Part shown: one piece after another, positions 8,933 through 17,997 of the stretch
Position numbering within the stretch: the first letter of the stretch is position 1
Layout: every line of letters starts with the position of its first letter
Assembly: GCA_036555725.1 (NCBI GenBank)
Contig: DATBKU010000084.1
Location: 1 to 64,000 of the forward strand
Direction: 5' to 3'
From: CALAED01 sp036555725
GTDB lineage: Bacteria; Actinomycetota; Actinomycetes; Streptosporangiales; Streptosporangiaceae
Length of the DNA stretch: 64,000 nucleotides
The notes under the pieces: generated by a model
The model's database searches: none
Told to the model about the DNA's origin: nothing
The model's input: only the letters and a program-made list of their open reading frames with translations
Translations under genes and position numbers: made by a program

Positions 8933-10729
8933 GTGCGCGAGTCCAGCGTTCCTCTGATGGTGGAACTTTCCGACACCGCAAACCTCACCGACGCGCCCTT
9001 CGATCGCGCCACCGAGCATCCCGAGCAGGTCGCCTTCAGACGCAAGGACGGCGACTCGTGGCGGCCCGTGACGACCGTCGCCTTCCGGGACGAGCTCGTG
9101 GGCCTCGCCAAAGGGCTCGTCGCCGCCGGTGTCGGCCCGGGCGACCGGGTGGCGCTGATGTCGCGGACTCGGTACGAGTGGACCCTCATCGACTACGCGA
9201 TCTGGGCCGCCGGCGCGGTGACCGTTCCCATCTACGAGACCTCCTCGGCCGAGCAGATCGAGTGGATCATCCGCGACTCCGGCGCCAAGGCCGCGTTCGT
9301 GGAGACGGCGAAGCACGAGAGCCTGCTCGAGTCCGTGCGGTCGAGCCTGCCCGGCTTCGGCGAGATCTGGCGCATCGACGGCGGCGGCGTCGACGAGGTG
9401 ATCGCGCGTGGCGCGGAGACCGCCGACAGCGTCATCGACGAACGCCGCCACGCGCTCGGGCCGGCCGACCTGGCCACCGTCATCTACACGTCCGGCACCA
9501 CTGGGCGCCCGAAGGGGTGCGAGATCACCCACGCCAACCTCCTGGGTACGGCGCGGAACGCGCACGCCGGGGCCTTGGCGGAGGTCGTCGGCATCGGCGA
9601 GGGCTCGACCCTGCTGTTCCTCCCGCTGGCGCACGTCTTCGCCCGGTTCATCCAGGTGCTGTGCGTCGAGGCGCACGTCACGATGGGCCACACGCCCGAC
9701 ATCTCCGACGTCGTCCCCGACCTCGCGACGTTCCGGCCGACGTTCCTGCTCGCCGTGCCGCGGGTGTTCGAGAAGGTCTACAACGGCGCCGAACAGAAGG
9801 CGACCGCCGAGGGCAAGGGCAAGATCTTCCACGTCGCCGCCGACACCGCGATCGACTACAGCCGCGCCCTCGACGCCGGCGGCCCCGGGCTGGTCCTCAA
9901 GCTCAAGCACGGGCTGTTCGACAAGCTGGTCTACGGCAAGCTGCGGGCGGCCGTCGGCGGCCAGGTCACCCACGCCGTGGCCGGCGGCTCCGCGCTCGGC
10001 GAGCGGCTCGGCCATTTCTTCCGCGGGGTGGGCATCACCATCCTCGAGGGGTACGGGCTGACCGAGACGACCGCGCCCGCGGCGGTCAACCTGCCGAGCA
10101 GGCTCAAGATCGGCACGGTCGGCCTGCCGCTGCCCGGCGTCCAGGTACGGATCGCCGACGACGGCGAGGTCATGGTCAAGGGCATCAATGTGCTGCGCGG
10201 CTACTGGCGCAACGAGGGCGCCACCAAGGAGGCGCTCGAGGACGGCTGGTTCCACACCGGCGACCTCGGCTCGCTCGACGCCGACGGCTTCCTCAAGATC
10301 ACCGGCCGCAAGAAGGAGATCCTTGTCACCGCGGCGGGCAAGAACGTCGCACCGGCGCCGCTCGAGGACCGGATCCGGGCCAGCGCGCTGGTCAGCCAAT
10401 GCATCGTGGTCGGCGACGGCAAGCCGTTCATCGGCGCCCTCGTCACCCTCGACCCCGAGGCCATCGGGCCGTGGGCCAAGGCCAACGGCAAGCCCGAAGA
10501 CATGACGGTCGGCCAGGCCCGCGAGGACGCCGACGTCATCGCCGCGATCGACGCCGCCATCGAGAACGCCAACGCGAGCGTCTCCCGCGCCGAGTCGATC
10601 AGGAAGTACCGAATCCTCGACGGTGACCTCACCGTGGAGTCCGGCCACCTGACGCCCTCGCTCAAGATCAAGCGCAACATCGTGATGAAGGACTTCGCCG
10701 CCGAGGTCGAGGCCCTCTATACGAAGTAG
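8933..10729 (+). CDS. fadD: Long-chain fatty acid-CoA ligase (FadD15-like)
   Basis: Adenylate-forming enzyme activating long-chain fatty acids to acyl-CoA via acyl-AMP. The 598 residues show motif A5-like IYTSGTTGRPKG near 185, GYGLTETTAP near 375, the TGDLGSLD hinge region, and the catalytic lysine segment GRKKEILVTAAGKNVAP typical of bacterial long-chain ligases. It starts with GTG at 8933, preceded by AGAGGAG. Monocistronic. A homologous gene lies near glkA and PimB-like genes in streptomycetes, so this is probably housekeeping, not part of the distant PKS cluster. Confidence 0.93.
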   Translation: MRESSVPLMVELSDTANLTDAPFDRATEHPEQVAFRRKDGDSWRPVTTVAFRDELVGLAKGLVAAGVGPGDRVALMSRTRYEWTLIDYAIWAAGAVTVPIYETSSAEQIEWIIRDSGAKAAFVETAKHESLLESVRSSLPGFGEIWRIDGGGVDEVIARGAETADSVIDERRHALGPADLATVIYTSGTTGRPKGCEITHANLLGTARNAHAGALAEVVGIGEGSTLLFLPLAHVFARFIQVLCVEAHVTMGHTPDISDVVPDLATFRPTFLLAVPRVFEKVYNGAEQKATAEGKGKIFHVAADTAIDYSRALDAGGPGLVLKLKHGLFDKLVYGKLRAAVGGQVTHAVAGGSALGERLGHFFRGVGITILEGYGLTETTAPAAVNLPSRLKIGTVGLPLPGVQVRIADDGEVMVKGINVLRGYWRNEGATKEALEDGWFHTGDLGSLDADGFLKITGRKKEILVTAAGKNVAPAPLEDRIRASALVSQCIVVGDGKPFIGALVTLDPEAIGPWAKANGKPEDMTVGQAREDADVIAAIDAAIENANASVSRAESIRKYRILDGDLTVESGHLTPSLKIKRNIVMKDFAAEVEALYTK

Positions 10730-10816
10730 CCCCGCTCTACAGCAAGTAGCCCCTTTCGTACGCCCGGATCGGCCCTTACGGCTGGAGCGGCCGAGGCCGT
10801 ACGGCGCGGCGTCCGG

Positions 10817-12400
10817 TCAGGCGGCGCGGAGGAAGCGGGCGGCCAGTGGGGCGGCGGCCTTGCCGCCCCAGCCGCCGCCCTCGACGAAGGCGGCGAAGGC
10901 CAGGTCGCCGCGGAAGCCGATGAACCAGGCGTGCGCCCGGTCACCGGCACCGTACTCGGCCGTGCCTGTCTTGCCCGCCACGCCCGGCGGCAGGCCGGAC
11001 CCGGCGGCGGTGCCGCTCGTGACCACGGCGCGCATCATCGACCGCAGCGCGGCGGCACCGGGAATCGCGTGCGGCGGCTGAGGGTGCTCCCCACGCCTCC
11101 TGATCAGCTTCTCCGCGACCATGCGCGGCGGCCGCCACGTGCCGCTCGCGGCCGCGGCCGCGACCAGCGCCATGGTGAGCGGGCTGGCCAGCACTCGGCC
11201 CTGCCCGAACGCGGCCTCCGCCAGCTCCGCGTCGCCCTGCGGCACCGGAAAGCCGCCGCGCGCGGCGGGAACGCCCGGGGTCAGCGGCCCTTCGAACCCG
11301 AACGACCTGGCCATCGCCGCGAGCCGGCTTCCGCTCAGGCGGTCGGCGGTGAGCTGCGCGAAGGTTGTGTTGCACGACTCCGCGAACGCGTTCCGCAGCG
11401 ACGTGGGGCCGAGCGCCGCGCCCTCGTTGTTGCTGATCGTGCGCTGCCCGACGTACGCGGTGCCGGGGCAGCCGACCGACGACCCGGCGCCCATTCCGTC
11501 GGCGAGCAGGGCGGCCGCGGTGACCACCTTGAACGACGAGCCCGGCGGGTAGCGGCCGAGAAAGGCGCCGCGCTCGCTGCCCAGCTTGTCGGCGACGGCG
11601 AGGATCTCACCGGTCGACGGCCGCACCGCCACAATCGCGGCCGGCTCGGACGCCGAGCGTACGGCCTTGTCGGCGGCCTGCTGCAAGCCTCGGTCCAGGG
11701 TCGTACGGGTCTGCCCGACACGACGCCCGGGGAACGTCTTGAGCCGCCGGGTGGCCGATCCGCTCTTCAGGTCGATGGCCCAGCTCGGCGTGCCCTTCCC
11801 GCCCTTGACGAACCGCGTGCTGAGCTCATCGAGGTATGGCTGCGCCGTCGTGCCCTGGCGCAGCGCCCGGCCGGCGCGATCGGTGAGCCGGGGGCCTGGC
11901 TTGCCGGTCTCGGTCAGCGTCAGCCGCGCCCCCGGCGTGAGCCCGGGGTGCAGGGTGGCCGGCGACCACTCGACCAGCCAGCGCCGTCGTACCAACCCAA
12001 GTCGCAGGGTGGACCGGTACGTCCAGGTACCGATCGCGGTGAGCTCGCGCGTCACTGTGAAGTCGCAGCGAGCTTGGTCGCCCTGCCGCACCACGGCTCC
12101 CGGCTCGATCCGCACGGACGCGACCCGCAGCTCCTGGGCCAGCGCCTCGTGCTGCTCGGCGAAGTCGGCCGGCGGGTCGGCCACCAGCCGCCGCATCGAT
12201 GCCATGTCGCTGCGCTCCCAGGCCGCGAAGTAGTCGGCGGCCGCCTGTTCGGGGCTGGTCCCGCCGGACCCGGTCCCATCGCGCCCGGTATCGGCAACGT
12301 TCCTGCCCTCGGCGTCGAGTATCAGCAGCGCGCAGCCATCGGCGGTCAGCACCATGCTGATCAACACGGTCAGCAGGACCGCCCAGCGCCGTGATCGCAT
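10817..12400 (-). CDS. Class B penicillin-binding transpeptidase
   Basis: Peptidoglycan DD-transpeptidase anchored by an N-terminal membrane segment (residues 5-30, with a Cys near 23 that could be lipidated). Next comes an NTF2-like (MecA-N type) domain beginning AADYFAAWERSDMASMRRL, then a dimerisation segment and the transpeptidase domain. The catalytic triad is present: PPGSSFK with Ser288, SCN in FAESCNTTF, and the KTG box GVAGKTGTAEYG. The 527-residue length fits the actinobacterial PbpA/PBP2-like group with an NTF2-like domain. It probably works in septal or lateral wall synthesis, or as a low-affinity accessory PBP. Confidence 0.92.
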   Translation of the reverse strand: MRSRRWAVLLTVLISMVLTADGCALLILDAEGRNVADTGRDGTGSGGTSPEQAAADYFAAWERSDMASMRRLVADPPADFAEQHEALAQELRVASVRIEPGAVVRQGDQARCDFTVTRELTAIGTWTYRSTLRLGLVRRRWLVEWSPATLHPGLTPGARLTLTETGKPGPRLTDRAGRALRQGTTAQPYLDELSTRFVKGGKGTPSWAIDLKSGSATRRLKTFPGRRVGQTRTTLDRGLQQAADKAVRSASEPAAIVAVRPSTGEILAVADKLGSERGAFLGRYPPGSSFKVVTAAALLADGMGAGSSVGCPGTAYVGQRTISNNEGAALGPTSLRNAFAESCNTTFAQLTADRLSGSRLAAMARSFGFEGPLTPGVPAARGGFPVPQGDAELAEAAFGQGRVLASPLTMALVAAAAASGTWRPPRMVAEKLIRRRGEHPQPPHAIPGAAALRSMMRAVVTSGTAAGSGLPPGVAGKTGTAEYGAGDRAHAWFIGFRGDLAFAAFVEGGGWGGKAAAPLAARFLRAA

Positions 12401-12541
12401 TCCCCGTACCTTTCGGCGGCTGACGCCTGCGATCGTGCCATGCCGACGATCGCGCAGGAAGGGGATCGACGGTCCTTACTGCCGGTTTCGAAATTCGATC
12501 ATTGGCGCGTAAGCACAATATGGCGCTGCGTGATCGGCGAA

Positions 12542-13138
12542 TTACCGAGTCTCCTGGTAATTCACGAGGCCGGTGCTCTCCAGCAGGGTCATATGTTTCA
12601 GGACGACGTCGTGGCAATGGTCCGCGTACTGCCGGATGAGGCTGTTGGCCGTGGCCGCCCGCACCTGAGCGATCGCGGCGAGCACTCCGCCATGTGCAAA
12701 GCGCAACCGAAGCACAAAGGTCCGGTCATAGGTGGGCCCCGTCTCGCCCGCCAGTTCGGACAGCCAGCTCTGCTGGTCGGCGTTCGGCTTGCTCGGCAGT
12801 GGGACGTGCAGTTGGGCGGCGATCTGAACGTCCTGTCGGTCGAGTTCGAGGTGGTCGGCCGCCAGGATCTTGCCGACATCCTTGACTCGCTGGCTGCTGG
12901 CGCGGGTCTGCGCCTGCAGGCCCGTCGGCCTCTCCCAGAGCGACGCCTGATGGACCTTCACCAGCAGGGTGCGATCGAACTCCTCGACCGGTCCCCATTT
13001 CGACTGGGACAGCGTGGCATTACTCAAGGGACTCGCCGCCGGACGCCTGGTGATGACATAAAGCGCACCGGTCGTGGCAATCAGTGAAATCACCAGGACA
13101 ATGACTTCAGCTGTTCGATGCCCGCGCCGAAGCTGCAA
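12542..13138 (-). CDS. DUF4142 membrane-anchored protein
   Basis: A 198-residue protein with one N-terminal membrane segment (VIVLVISLIATTGALYVI) followed by a mostly helical domain of the DUF4142 type, a ferritin-like four-helix family of unknown function. The landmarks are an early FDRTLLVKVHQA helix and the VGKILAADHLELDRQ segment. It probably faces the outside. Start is TTG at 13138 with GTAGGAA upstream. It is divergent from the ECF sigma gene with about 195 bp between starts, so it may be a target of that sigma factor (inference). Confidence 0.75.
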   Translation of the reverse strand: MQLRRGHRTAEVIVLVISLIATTGALYVITRRPAASPLSNATLSQSKWGPVEEFDRTLLVKVHQASLWERPTGLQAQTRASSQRVKDVGKILAADHLELDRQDVQIAAQLHVPLPSKPNADQQSWLSELAGETGPTYDRTFVLRLRFAHGGVLAAIAQVRAATANSLIRQYADHCHDVVLKHMTLLESTGLVNYQETR

Positions 13139-13332
13139 AGATTCCTACCCCTCTGGGAATAGATGTCGCCTTTAACGCCGACTGCCGCCTTCTCGATCGC
13201 AGAGTTCCAGATCACTGGACCATACGCACCCTGTGCAACATCGGTTCACAGTACGCCAGACATCCTCAAGTGTCAGACGAGTTATCACGATTTCATCACC
13301 GGCGACGCTTTCGCGCGGCAGTATGTGGGGCC

Positions 13333-13920
13333 ATGAGACGCCATCGCGGCGGAAAACCACAGCGGTGGAGCGTCCGTGATCCGGAAGAACAGCTGGTGCG
13401 GACGCTCTACCAGGAATTTCGTGGGCCGCTGCTCGCCCGGACGCTGCCGTTGACCGGCAATGATCGGCAATGGGCGGAAGATGTCGTCCAGGAGACCCTG
13501 ATCCGGGCCTGGCGCAACGCCGGAAATCTCGACCGCGACCCGGCGCGGCTGTGGGCATGGCTGCTCACCGTGGCCCGGCGAGTGGTGATCGATACCAGAC
13601 GGCGCCGCGGCACGCGCCCGAACGAGGTGCGGCCAGTCGAGCGCGACGGCGCTCCGGTGCCCGACGCCTCTGAGCGGACGCTCACCACGATGGTGCTCAC
13701 CCAGGCTTTGAACGGGCTCACCGCCGAGCACCGCGAGGCGCTCACGCAGACGTACCTGTGCGATCGCACGATCAGCGAGGCCGCGCAGGCCCTCGGCGTG
13801 CCGCCGGGAACCGTGAAGTCCCGCGTGCACTACGCGTTGCGCGCGCTCCGGGACGCCATCGGCGAGACCGACGAGGTCGTCCCCCGGCGATCCGCCGATC
13901 GGCTGGTCCACCGGCGTTGA
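13333..13920 (+). CDS. ECF RNA polymerase sigma factor
   Basis: Alternative sigma-70 factor of the extracytoplasmic function type, about 195 residues. Region 2 runs from EEQLVRTLYQEFRGPLL through the DVVQETLIRAWRN segment that binds the -10 element. Region 4 is the C-terminal helix-turn-helix ISEAAQALGVPPGTVKSRVHYALRAL. I chose ATG 13333 because GTGGGG lies upstream; an in-frame GTG at 13270 adds 21 residues without a site. Unlike many ECF genes, no anti-sigma gene follows: the next gene is convergent. Confidence 0.88.
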   Translation: MRRHRGGKPQRWSVRDPEEQLVRTLYQEFRGPLLARTLPLTGNDRQWAEDVVQETLIRAWRNAGNLDRDPARLWAWLLTVARRVVIDTRRRRGTRPNEVRPVERDGAPVPDASERTLTTMVLTQALNGLTAEHREALTQTYLCDRTISEAAQALGVPPGTVKSRVHYALRALRDAIGETDEVVPRRSADRLVHRR

Positions 13921-13924
13921 GCTC

Positions 13925-13943
13925 CCGGCTCAATCTCAGCCGG
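13925..13943. terminator. Short hairpin between convergent genes
   Basis: CCGGCT-CAATCTC-AGCCGG, a perfect 6-bp stem lying between the sigma gene stop (13920) and overlapping the stop of the convergent glycosyltransferase. No T-tract, so only a weak candidate bidirectional terminator. Confidence 0.4.
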
Positions 13944-15060
13944 TGAGGAGGGCGGCGAGCCGCTCGGCCTGCACCTCCCAGCGCCAGTCGCGCTCGACCC
14001 ACGACCGGCCCTTCTCCCCCATCGTCCGGGCCCGCCGCGGATCGTTCAGCAGCGAGATCACCGCGTCGGCCACGGCTCCTGCGGAGCGGCCGTTCACGAC
14101 CAGGCCCGTCTCCCCGGCCAGGACGGCGTCCGGTGCGCCGCCCGAGTCACCGGCGATCACCGGCAGCCCCGTCGACGACGCCTCCAGATAGACGATGCCG
14201 AGTCCTTCGACGTCGAGGCCCCGGCGCCGGGTCCGGCACGGCATGGCGAACACGTCCCCGGCGTCGTAATGCGCCGGCAACTGCTCCCACGGCACCGATC
14301 CGGTGAACCGTACGGCCTCTCCCACGCCCGTCTCGGCGGCCAGCTTCTCCAGCGTGCCGCGGTACGGCCCGCCGCCGACCAGCAGCAGCGCCGCGTCGGG
14401 CACCGCGCGCCGGACCCAGCGCCAGGCGCGGATGAGCGTGTCCTGGCCCTTGCGTGGGACCAGCCTGGAGACGCAGACGACCACGGGCCGGTCCGCCAGG
14501 TCATGGCGCGCCCGGACCGCGGCGCCGCCGGCCCCCGGCCGGAAGACGGCTTCGTCGACCCCCGGCGCGAGCCGCGCCATCCGGGAGATCGCGGCGTCGG
14601 ACAGCGCGCTCGCCATTCGAGACCGCGTGTACTCCCCCAGGTAGGTCAGCACATCGACCTCGTCGCCGACACGGCGTAGCAGCCGGGCGGCGACCGGCAG
14701 CTGGGCCCAGCCCGCCTCGTGCCCGTGCGTGAGCGCCACGAACCGCTCGATGCCGTGCGAGCGCAGCACCGGGGTCAACAGGCCCAGTGGGGCGGCCGCG
14801 CCGTACAGCACCGAGTCGCAGTCCTCCGCGGCCGCGATGTCCTTGGCGCGCCGCAGCACCCGCGGCTCGGGCAGCATGAGCGAGGTCGGATGCCGTACGA
14901 CCGGGAACGGCTGCGCGGCGTCGAACTCGGCGGCGCCCTTCCAGGCGGGGGCGTACACGACCACCGCGCCCGGCGGGCGATGCAGCGCGAGATTGTGCAC
15001 GAACGACTGGATCCCGCCCGGGCGCGGGGGAAAGTCGTTGGTCACGATGAGGGTCTTCAT
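13936..15060 (-). CDS. PimB-like GT4 glycosyltransferase (GT-B fold)
   Basis: Retaining glycosyltransferase of family GT4, most like actinobacterial mannosyltransferases acting on phosphatidylinositol mannosides (PimB type). The 374 residues begin KTLIVTNDFPPRPGGIQ, the usual PimB opening with a glycine-rich acceptor loop. The donor domain has VCVSRLVPRKGQDTLIRAW and the nucleotide-sugar segment GLGIVYLEASSTGLPVIAGDSGG, with the Glu of the EX7E motif at IVYLEAS. Cytoplasmic face of the membrane is expected. The ATG at 15060 follows the M48 protease stop by 7 bp, suggesting co-transcription. Confidence 0.85.
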   Translation of the reverse strand: MKTLIVTNDFPPRPGGIQSFVHNLALHRPPGAVVVYAPAWKGAAEFDAAQPFPVVRHPTSLMLPEPRVLRRAKDIAAAEDCDSVLYGAAAPLGLLTPVLRSHGIERFVALTHGHEAGWAQLPVAARLLRRVGDEVDVLTYLGEYTRSRMASALSDAAISRMARLAPGVDEAVFRPGAGGAAVRARHDLADRPVVVCVSRLVPRKGQDTLIRAWRWVRRAVPDAALLLVGGGPYRGTLEKLAAETGVGEAVRFTGSVPWEQLPAHYDAGDVFAMPCRTRRRGLDVEGLGIVYLEASSTGLPVIAGDSGGAPDAVLAGETGLVVNGRSAGAVADAVISLLNDPRRARTMGEKGRSWVERDWRWEVQAERLAALLTG

Positions 15061-15067
15061 GGCCCGA

Positions 15068-16399
15068 TCAGGATGGCATGCCATGCAACCGGCCCCAGGT
15101 CCGGGCCAGCGCGATCCGCTCCGGGCCGGTCGGGTGGGTCGCCCACAGGGCGTACTCGATCGGATTGGGCCGCAGGTCGGAGATGTTCCGCACGGACAGC
15201 GCCCGCTGCATGCGGATGAACGTCCGCGGGTCGTGCGTGAGGTCGAGCGAGTGCACGTCGGCGCGGGCCTCGATGCGGCGGCTGACCAGGTTCTGCGCCG
15301 GGCCGGCGAGCTGGGTGCCGAGCGTCACCAGGGCGAGCAGCAGCGCCACCGACCGCGGGTCGGCGACCGACGCGACGCCGGCCCGGCGCAGCAGCCGCGG
15401 CGAGGTCACCAGCAGGTAGAGACCGCAGGCGCCGGTCGCGACGGCGAGCCCGCCGATCAGCGTGCCGTACAGCACGTCGCCGCGCTTGGCGTGGCCGAGC
15501 TCGTGCGCGACGATCAGCTTGATCTCGCCGGGCGGCGTGCTGCGCAGCAGCGTGTCGTACACCACGATCCGCCGGGTGGAGCCGAATCCGGAGACGTACG
15601 CGTTGAGCGCGCTCGTGCGGCGGGAGGCGTCGGCGACGAGCACGTCCCGTACCGCCACGTGATCGGTCTTGGCCAGCTGCAGCAGCTCGGTGCGCAGCGG
15701 CCCGTCGCGCAGCGGCGTGAAGGAGTTGAACAGCGGCTCGACCAGCAGCGGATAGACGAACGACACCACGACCACCAGCAGGAACCCGCCCGCTGCCGCC
15801 GGCGCCCACCAGTAGCGTGGGAACCTCCGCACCAGCAGGTGCAGCAGGAACAGCGCCACCGCCCAGATCACCGCGTTGACGGCGAACGACGTGAGCTGGT
15901 CGAGCGCCCAGCCCGGCCAGGCCCGCGTCGAGAGCCCATACCGGTGCAGCACGACCTCGGACCACGCGGCGAACGGCAGGGCGGCGACACGCGGCACCGC
16001 GGTGATCGCGACGGCCGCCGCGACGACGCCGAGCGGCCACCAGCGGGCCGGGCGCACGACGTACCCCAGCAGGCGGGCGCCGAGTGGGCTCAGCCCCAGG
16101 ATCAGGACGGCCAGCAGGCTCGCGGCGAGGCCGAGGTAGCCGGCTGGCCGTACATCCGCGCTGAACGCGTGCTCCCTGGCCAGCTCGGCGGCGGTGAAGT
16201 CACGCGCGGGATCGACCGGCACGCCGGGCCCTGGAAGGGGATGCCACGGGGTGGTCAGCGCCACCGTGACGACCAGGGCGACCCCGAGCGCGCAGCACGC
16301 GACCATCGCCCCGATCTTGGCCGATCGCGCCGCGGCCGTGCTCGCTGCCGTACCCGCGGGCGCGCCGGCCTCGGCCTTGCCGACCTCCGCTCCGCTCAT
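15068..16399 (-). CDS. M48-family membrane metalloprotease (Ste24/HtpX-like)
   Basis: Integral membrane zinc protease of 443 residues with several N-terminal hydrophobic segments. The zinc motif LIVAHELGHAKRGD is near residue 297, and the third ligand is in the RIEARADVHSLD segment. The architecture matches Ste24-type CAAX proteases of actinobacteria. The ATG at 16399 overlaps the previous gene's TGA as ATGA, so the two are translationally coupled. A reading frame to 16561 exists but would run deep into the neighbour. The substrate is unknown; envelope or membrane protein quality control is likely. Confidence 0.88.
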   Translation of the reverse strand: MSGAEVGKAEAGAPAGTAASTAAARSAKIGAMVACCALGVALVVTVALTTPWHPLPGPGVPVDPARDFTAAELAREHAFSADVRPAGYLGLAASLLAVLILGLSPLGARLLGYVVRPARWWPLGVVAAAVAITAVPRVAALPFAAWSEVVLHRYGLSTRAWPGWALDQLTSFAVNAVIWAVALFLLHLLVRRFPRYWWAPAAAGGFLLVVVVSFVYPLLVEPLFNSFTPLRDGPLRTELLQLAKTDHVAVRDVLVADASRRTSALNAYVSGFGSTRRIVVYDTLLRSTPPGEIKLIVAHELGHAKRGDVLYGTLIGGLAVATGACGLYLLVTSPRLLRRAGVASVADPRSVALLLALVTLGTQLAGPAQNLVSRRIEARADVHSLDLTHDPRTFIRMQRALSVRNISDLRPNPIEYALWATHPTGPERIALARTWGRLHGMPS

Positions 16400-17712
16400 C
16401 CGAGCTCCCGGCGCAGGTAGGAGCGCCACATCGCGGTGAACTCGGCGTCGTCCACGCCGAGCACCTCGCGGATCGCGTCCGGACGCCGGCCCGCCGCACG
16501 GTAGAGCCGGACCAGGCGGGGCTCCCCGTAGCGCTCGGCCACCATCCGGCAGGCCAGCCACGCCTCCTCGTACGCCTGCGACAGCCGTCCGGACGCGCCG
16601 GCGAAGTCCTGCGGGCCGGGCAGGGCACGCGGGACCTTGCCGTCGGCCACGTCGCGGCGCAGCTCCCGCGCCGCCGATCGTACGGAGATCGCCACGCCCT
16701 TGTAGCCCACGTAGTCGGCGAACCCCTCGATCAGCCAGCTGGGGGTACGGCTGTCGCCGGCCCCGTGCGTGGCGACGTGGGTCAGCTCATGGGTCAGCAC
16801 GACGTGCCGTCCGATGGCGTTGAGCTTGGGAAAGCCCACCGGGGACACCACGATGCGGTCGTCCCCCTCCGTGCCGTGCGGGCCCGGCAGCACGGTGGCG
16901 AGCGCGGCGATCTCGCGCAGGCTCTGGGCGCCGCCGACGAGCGCCGAGGTCTGTGCCTCGGTGGCCGGCACGAGGGCGACGGCGCTCCGGGCCCAGCCGC
17001 GGCCGGCCACCCCGGTCACGGTCGGTACGGCCTGGTCGAGGCGGTCCGCGATCTGGCGGAGCCGCGCCGTCGGGGCGCTGTTGCCGATGACCAGGCTGTG
17101 GTGCCCCCGGACGACGGTCAGGGGTCCGCCGTCCCAGATCTCGGTGTCGTCGCTGAAGCCCTCCGCGGCGCCGTCGCCGGCGATGACCACGCCGCCGGGG
17201 CGCCGGGCGAACGTGAGGTACTGCGTTCTGACGACGTCGGTGTGATCGTAGCCGCGCAGCCGGTAGCGCAACGTGAGCCGGACGATCCAGCCGCCGGGGG
17301 CCGTCGCGACCGGCTCGCCCGAATCGGCCCGCTGCCGCCAGTTGGCCAGCGGCAGTTTGGCGAGGTCGTCGAACAGCGCCTGCTGCTGGGGCCGGAAGGC
17401 GGCAGCCACGGAGGACAGGAAGGCGGCGCGGTCGCGCGTGCGGACGGCGCGGTCGCGCCGGTCGAGCAGCGCGCGGACGGCGGCCAGGTCCAGGGCCCCC
17501 TGCGGCTGCGGTGGCTCCTGCGCGGCCGCCGGACCGCTCGGCGACCGACCGGCCGCGGGCCGGGAGTCACTCGCGGCGGCATAGCCGATGCCCGCGACGA
17601 GCGTGCCGGCGCACGCCACCGCGATGGCCGCGACGAGCGACCGCGGGGGCGGCGCCGGTACCTTCTCGTGCTCATCCGCGGGCGCCGGTCCGTCGTCGGC
17701 CGAGCCTGTCAT
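16396..17712 (-). CDS. Membrane-anchored peptidase-MA-like metallohydrolase
   Basis: A 438-residue protein with one N-terminal membrane segment (SLVAAIAVACAGTLVAGIGYAA) and a large outside part. The C-terminal third carries HELTHVATHG followed by SWLIEGFADYVGY, the HExxH zinc site with its downstream Glu, as in the peptidase MA family. The middle is an NTF2-like or similar domain (RALLDRRDRAVRTRDRAAFLSSV). It shares a 4-bp overlap with the M48 gene downstream. Its leader contains a partial cyclic-di-AMP riboswitch-like sequence. Confidence 0.82.
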   Translation of the reverse strand: MTGSADDGPAPADEHEKVPAPPPRSLVAAIAVACAGTLVAGIGYAAASDSRPAAGRSPSGPAAAQEPPQPQGALDLAAVRALLDRRDRAVRTRDRAAFLSSVAAAFRPQQQALFDDLAKLPLANWRQRADSGEPVATAPGGWIVRLTLRYRLRGYDHTDVVRTQYLTFARRPGGVVIAGDGAAEGFSDDTEIWDGGPLTVVRGHHSLVIGNSAPTARLRQIADRLDQAVPTVTGVAGRGWARSAVALVPATEAQTSALVGGAQSLREIAALATVLPGPHGTEGDDRIVVSPVGFPKLNAIGRHVVLTHELTHVATHGAGDSRTPSWLIEGFADYVGYKGVAISVRSAARELRRDVADGKVPRALPGPQDFAGASGRLSQAYEEAWLACRMVAERYGEPRLVRLYRAAGRRPDAIREVLGVDDAEFTAMWRSYLRRELG

Positions 17713-17767
17713 GCGGGCGATCCTACTGGGACGTAGGGCGGGTCCCGTGGATCCGCCGTCCCGCGGG

Positions 17768-17905
17768 ACGGGGCCCTACTTCTTGCAGTCGGGGCTGCCC
17801 TACGGTGCCGTTCGCACCGATTCACCCCAGGAACATGGGTCCCCGGCTCCGTCGCCGGGTCGGCCGGATGCCAGGTACTCCCCGGTACCCGTCAAGTCCG
17901 ACCGG
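17768..17905 (-). promoter_or_regulatory. Cyclic-di-AMP riboswitch-like leader, half conserved
   Basis: Read on the minus strand, the leader of the peptidase-MA gene contains GGAGCCGGGGACCC, then CTGGGGTGAATCGG, then a small stem and CGTAGGGCAG, which are hallmark segments of the ydaO-yuaA aptamer. The usual second half (CCGAAnCCGUCAGCUAAC...GUAGG) is replaced by a shorter CCGACTGCAAGAAGTAGGGC. A palindrome CGTCCCGCGGGACG lies just downstream and could be an expression platform. It may be a variant class member or a decayed copy. Confidence 0.45.
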
Positions 17906-17919
17906 CGCCCGCACGGAAA

Positions 17920-17957
17920 CGCCGTCCGCCGCCCCGGGTGAGGGGCGGCGGACGGCG
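17920..17957 (-). terminator. Terminator of the NlpC/P60 gene
   Basis: A perfect 16-bp inverted repeat (arms 17920-17935 and 17942-17957) with loop GGGTGA, lying 40 bp after the NlpC/P60 stop. On the minus strand the stem is followed by TTTCC, consistent with an intrinsic terminator. It separates the hydrolase transcript from the next leader. Confidence 0.75.
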
Positions 17958-17997
17958 TATCGATTGCCGAATCCGGCGGCTCTAGGCCGCGCCGGCG

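Noticed and set aside
8864..10648. 594-residue frame antisense to fadD
   Set aside because: Shadow of a recognisable acyl-CoA ligase; Asp/Gly/Arg-rich composition without any family features.
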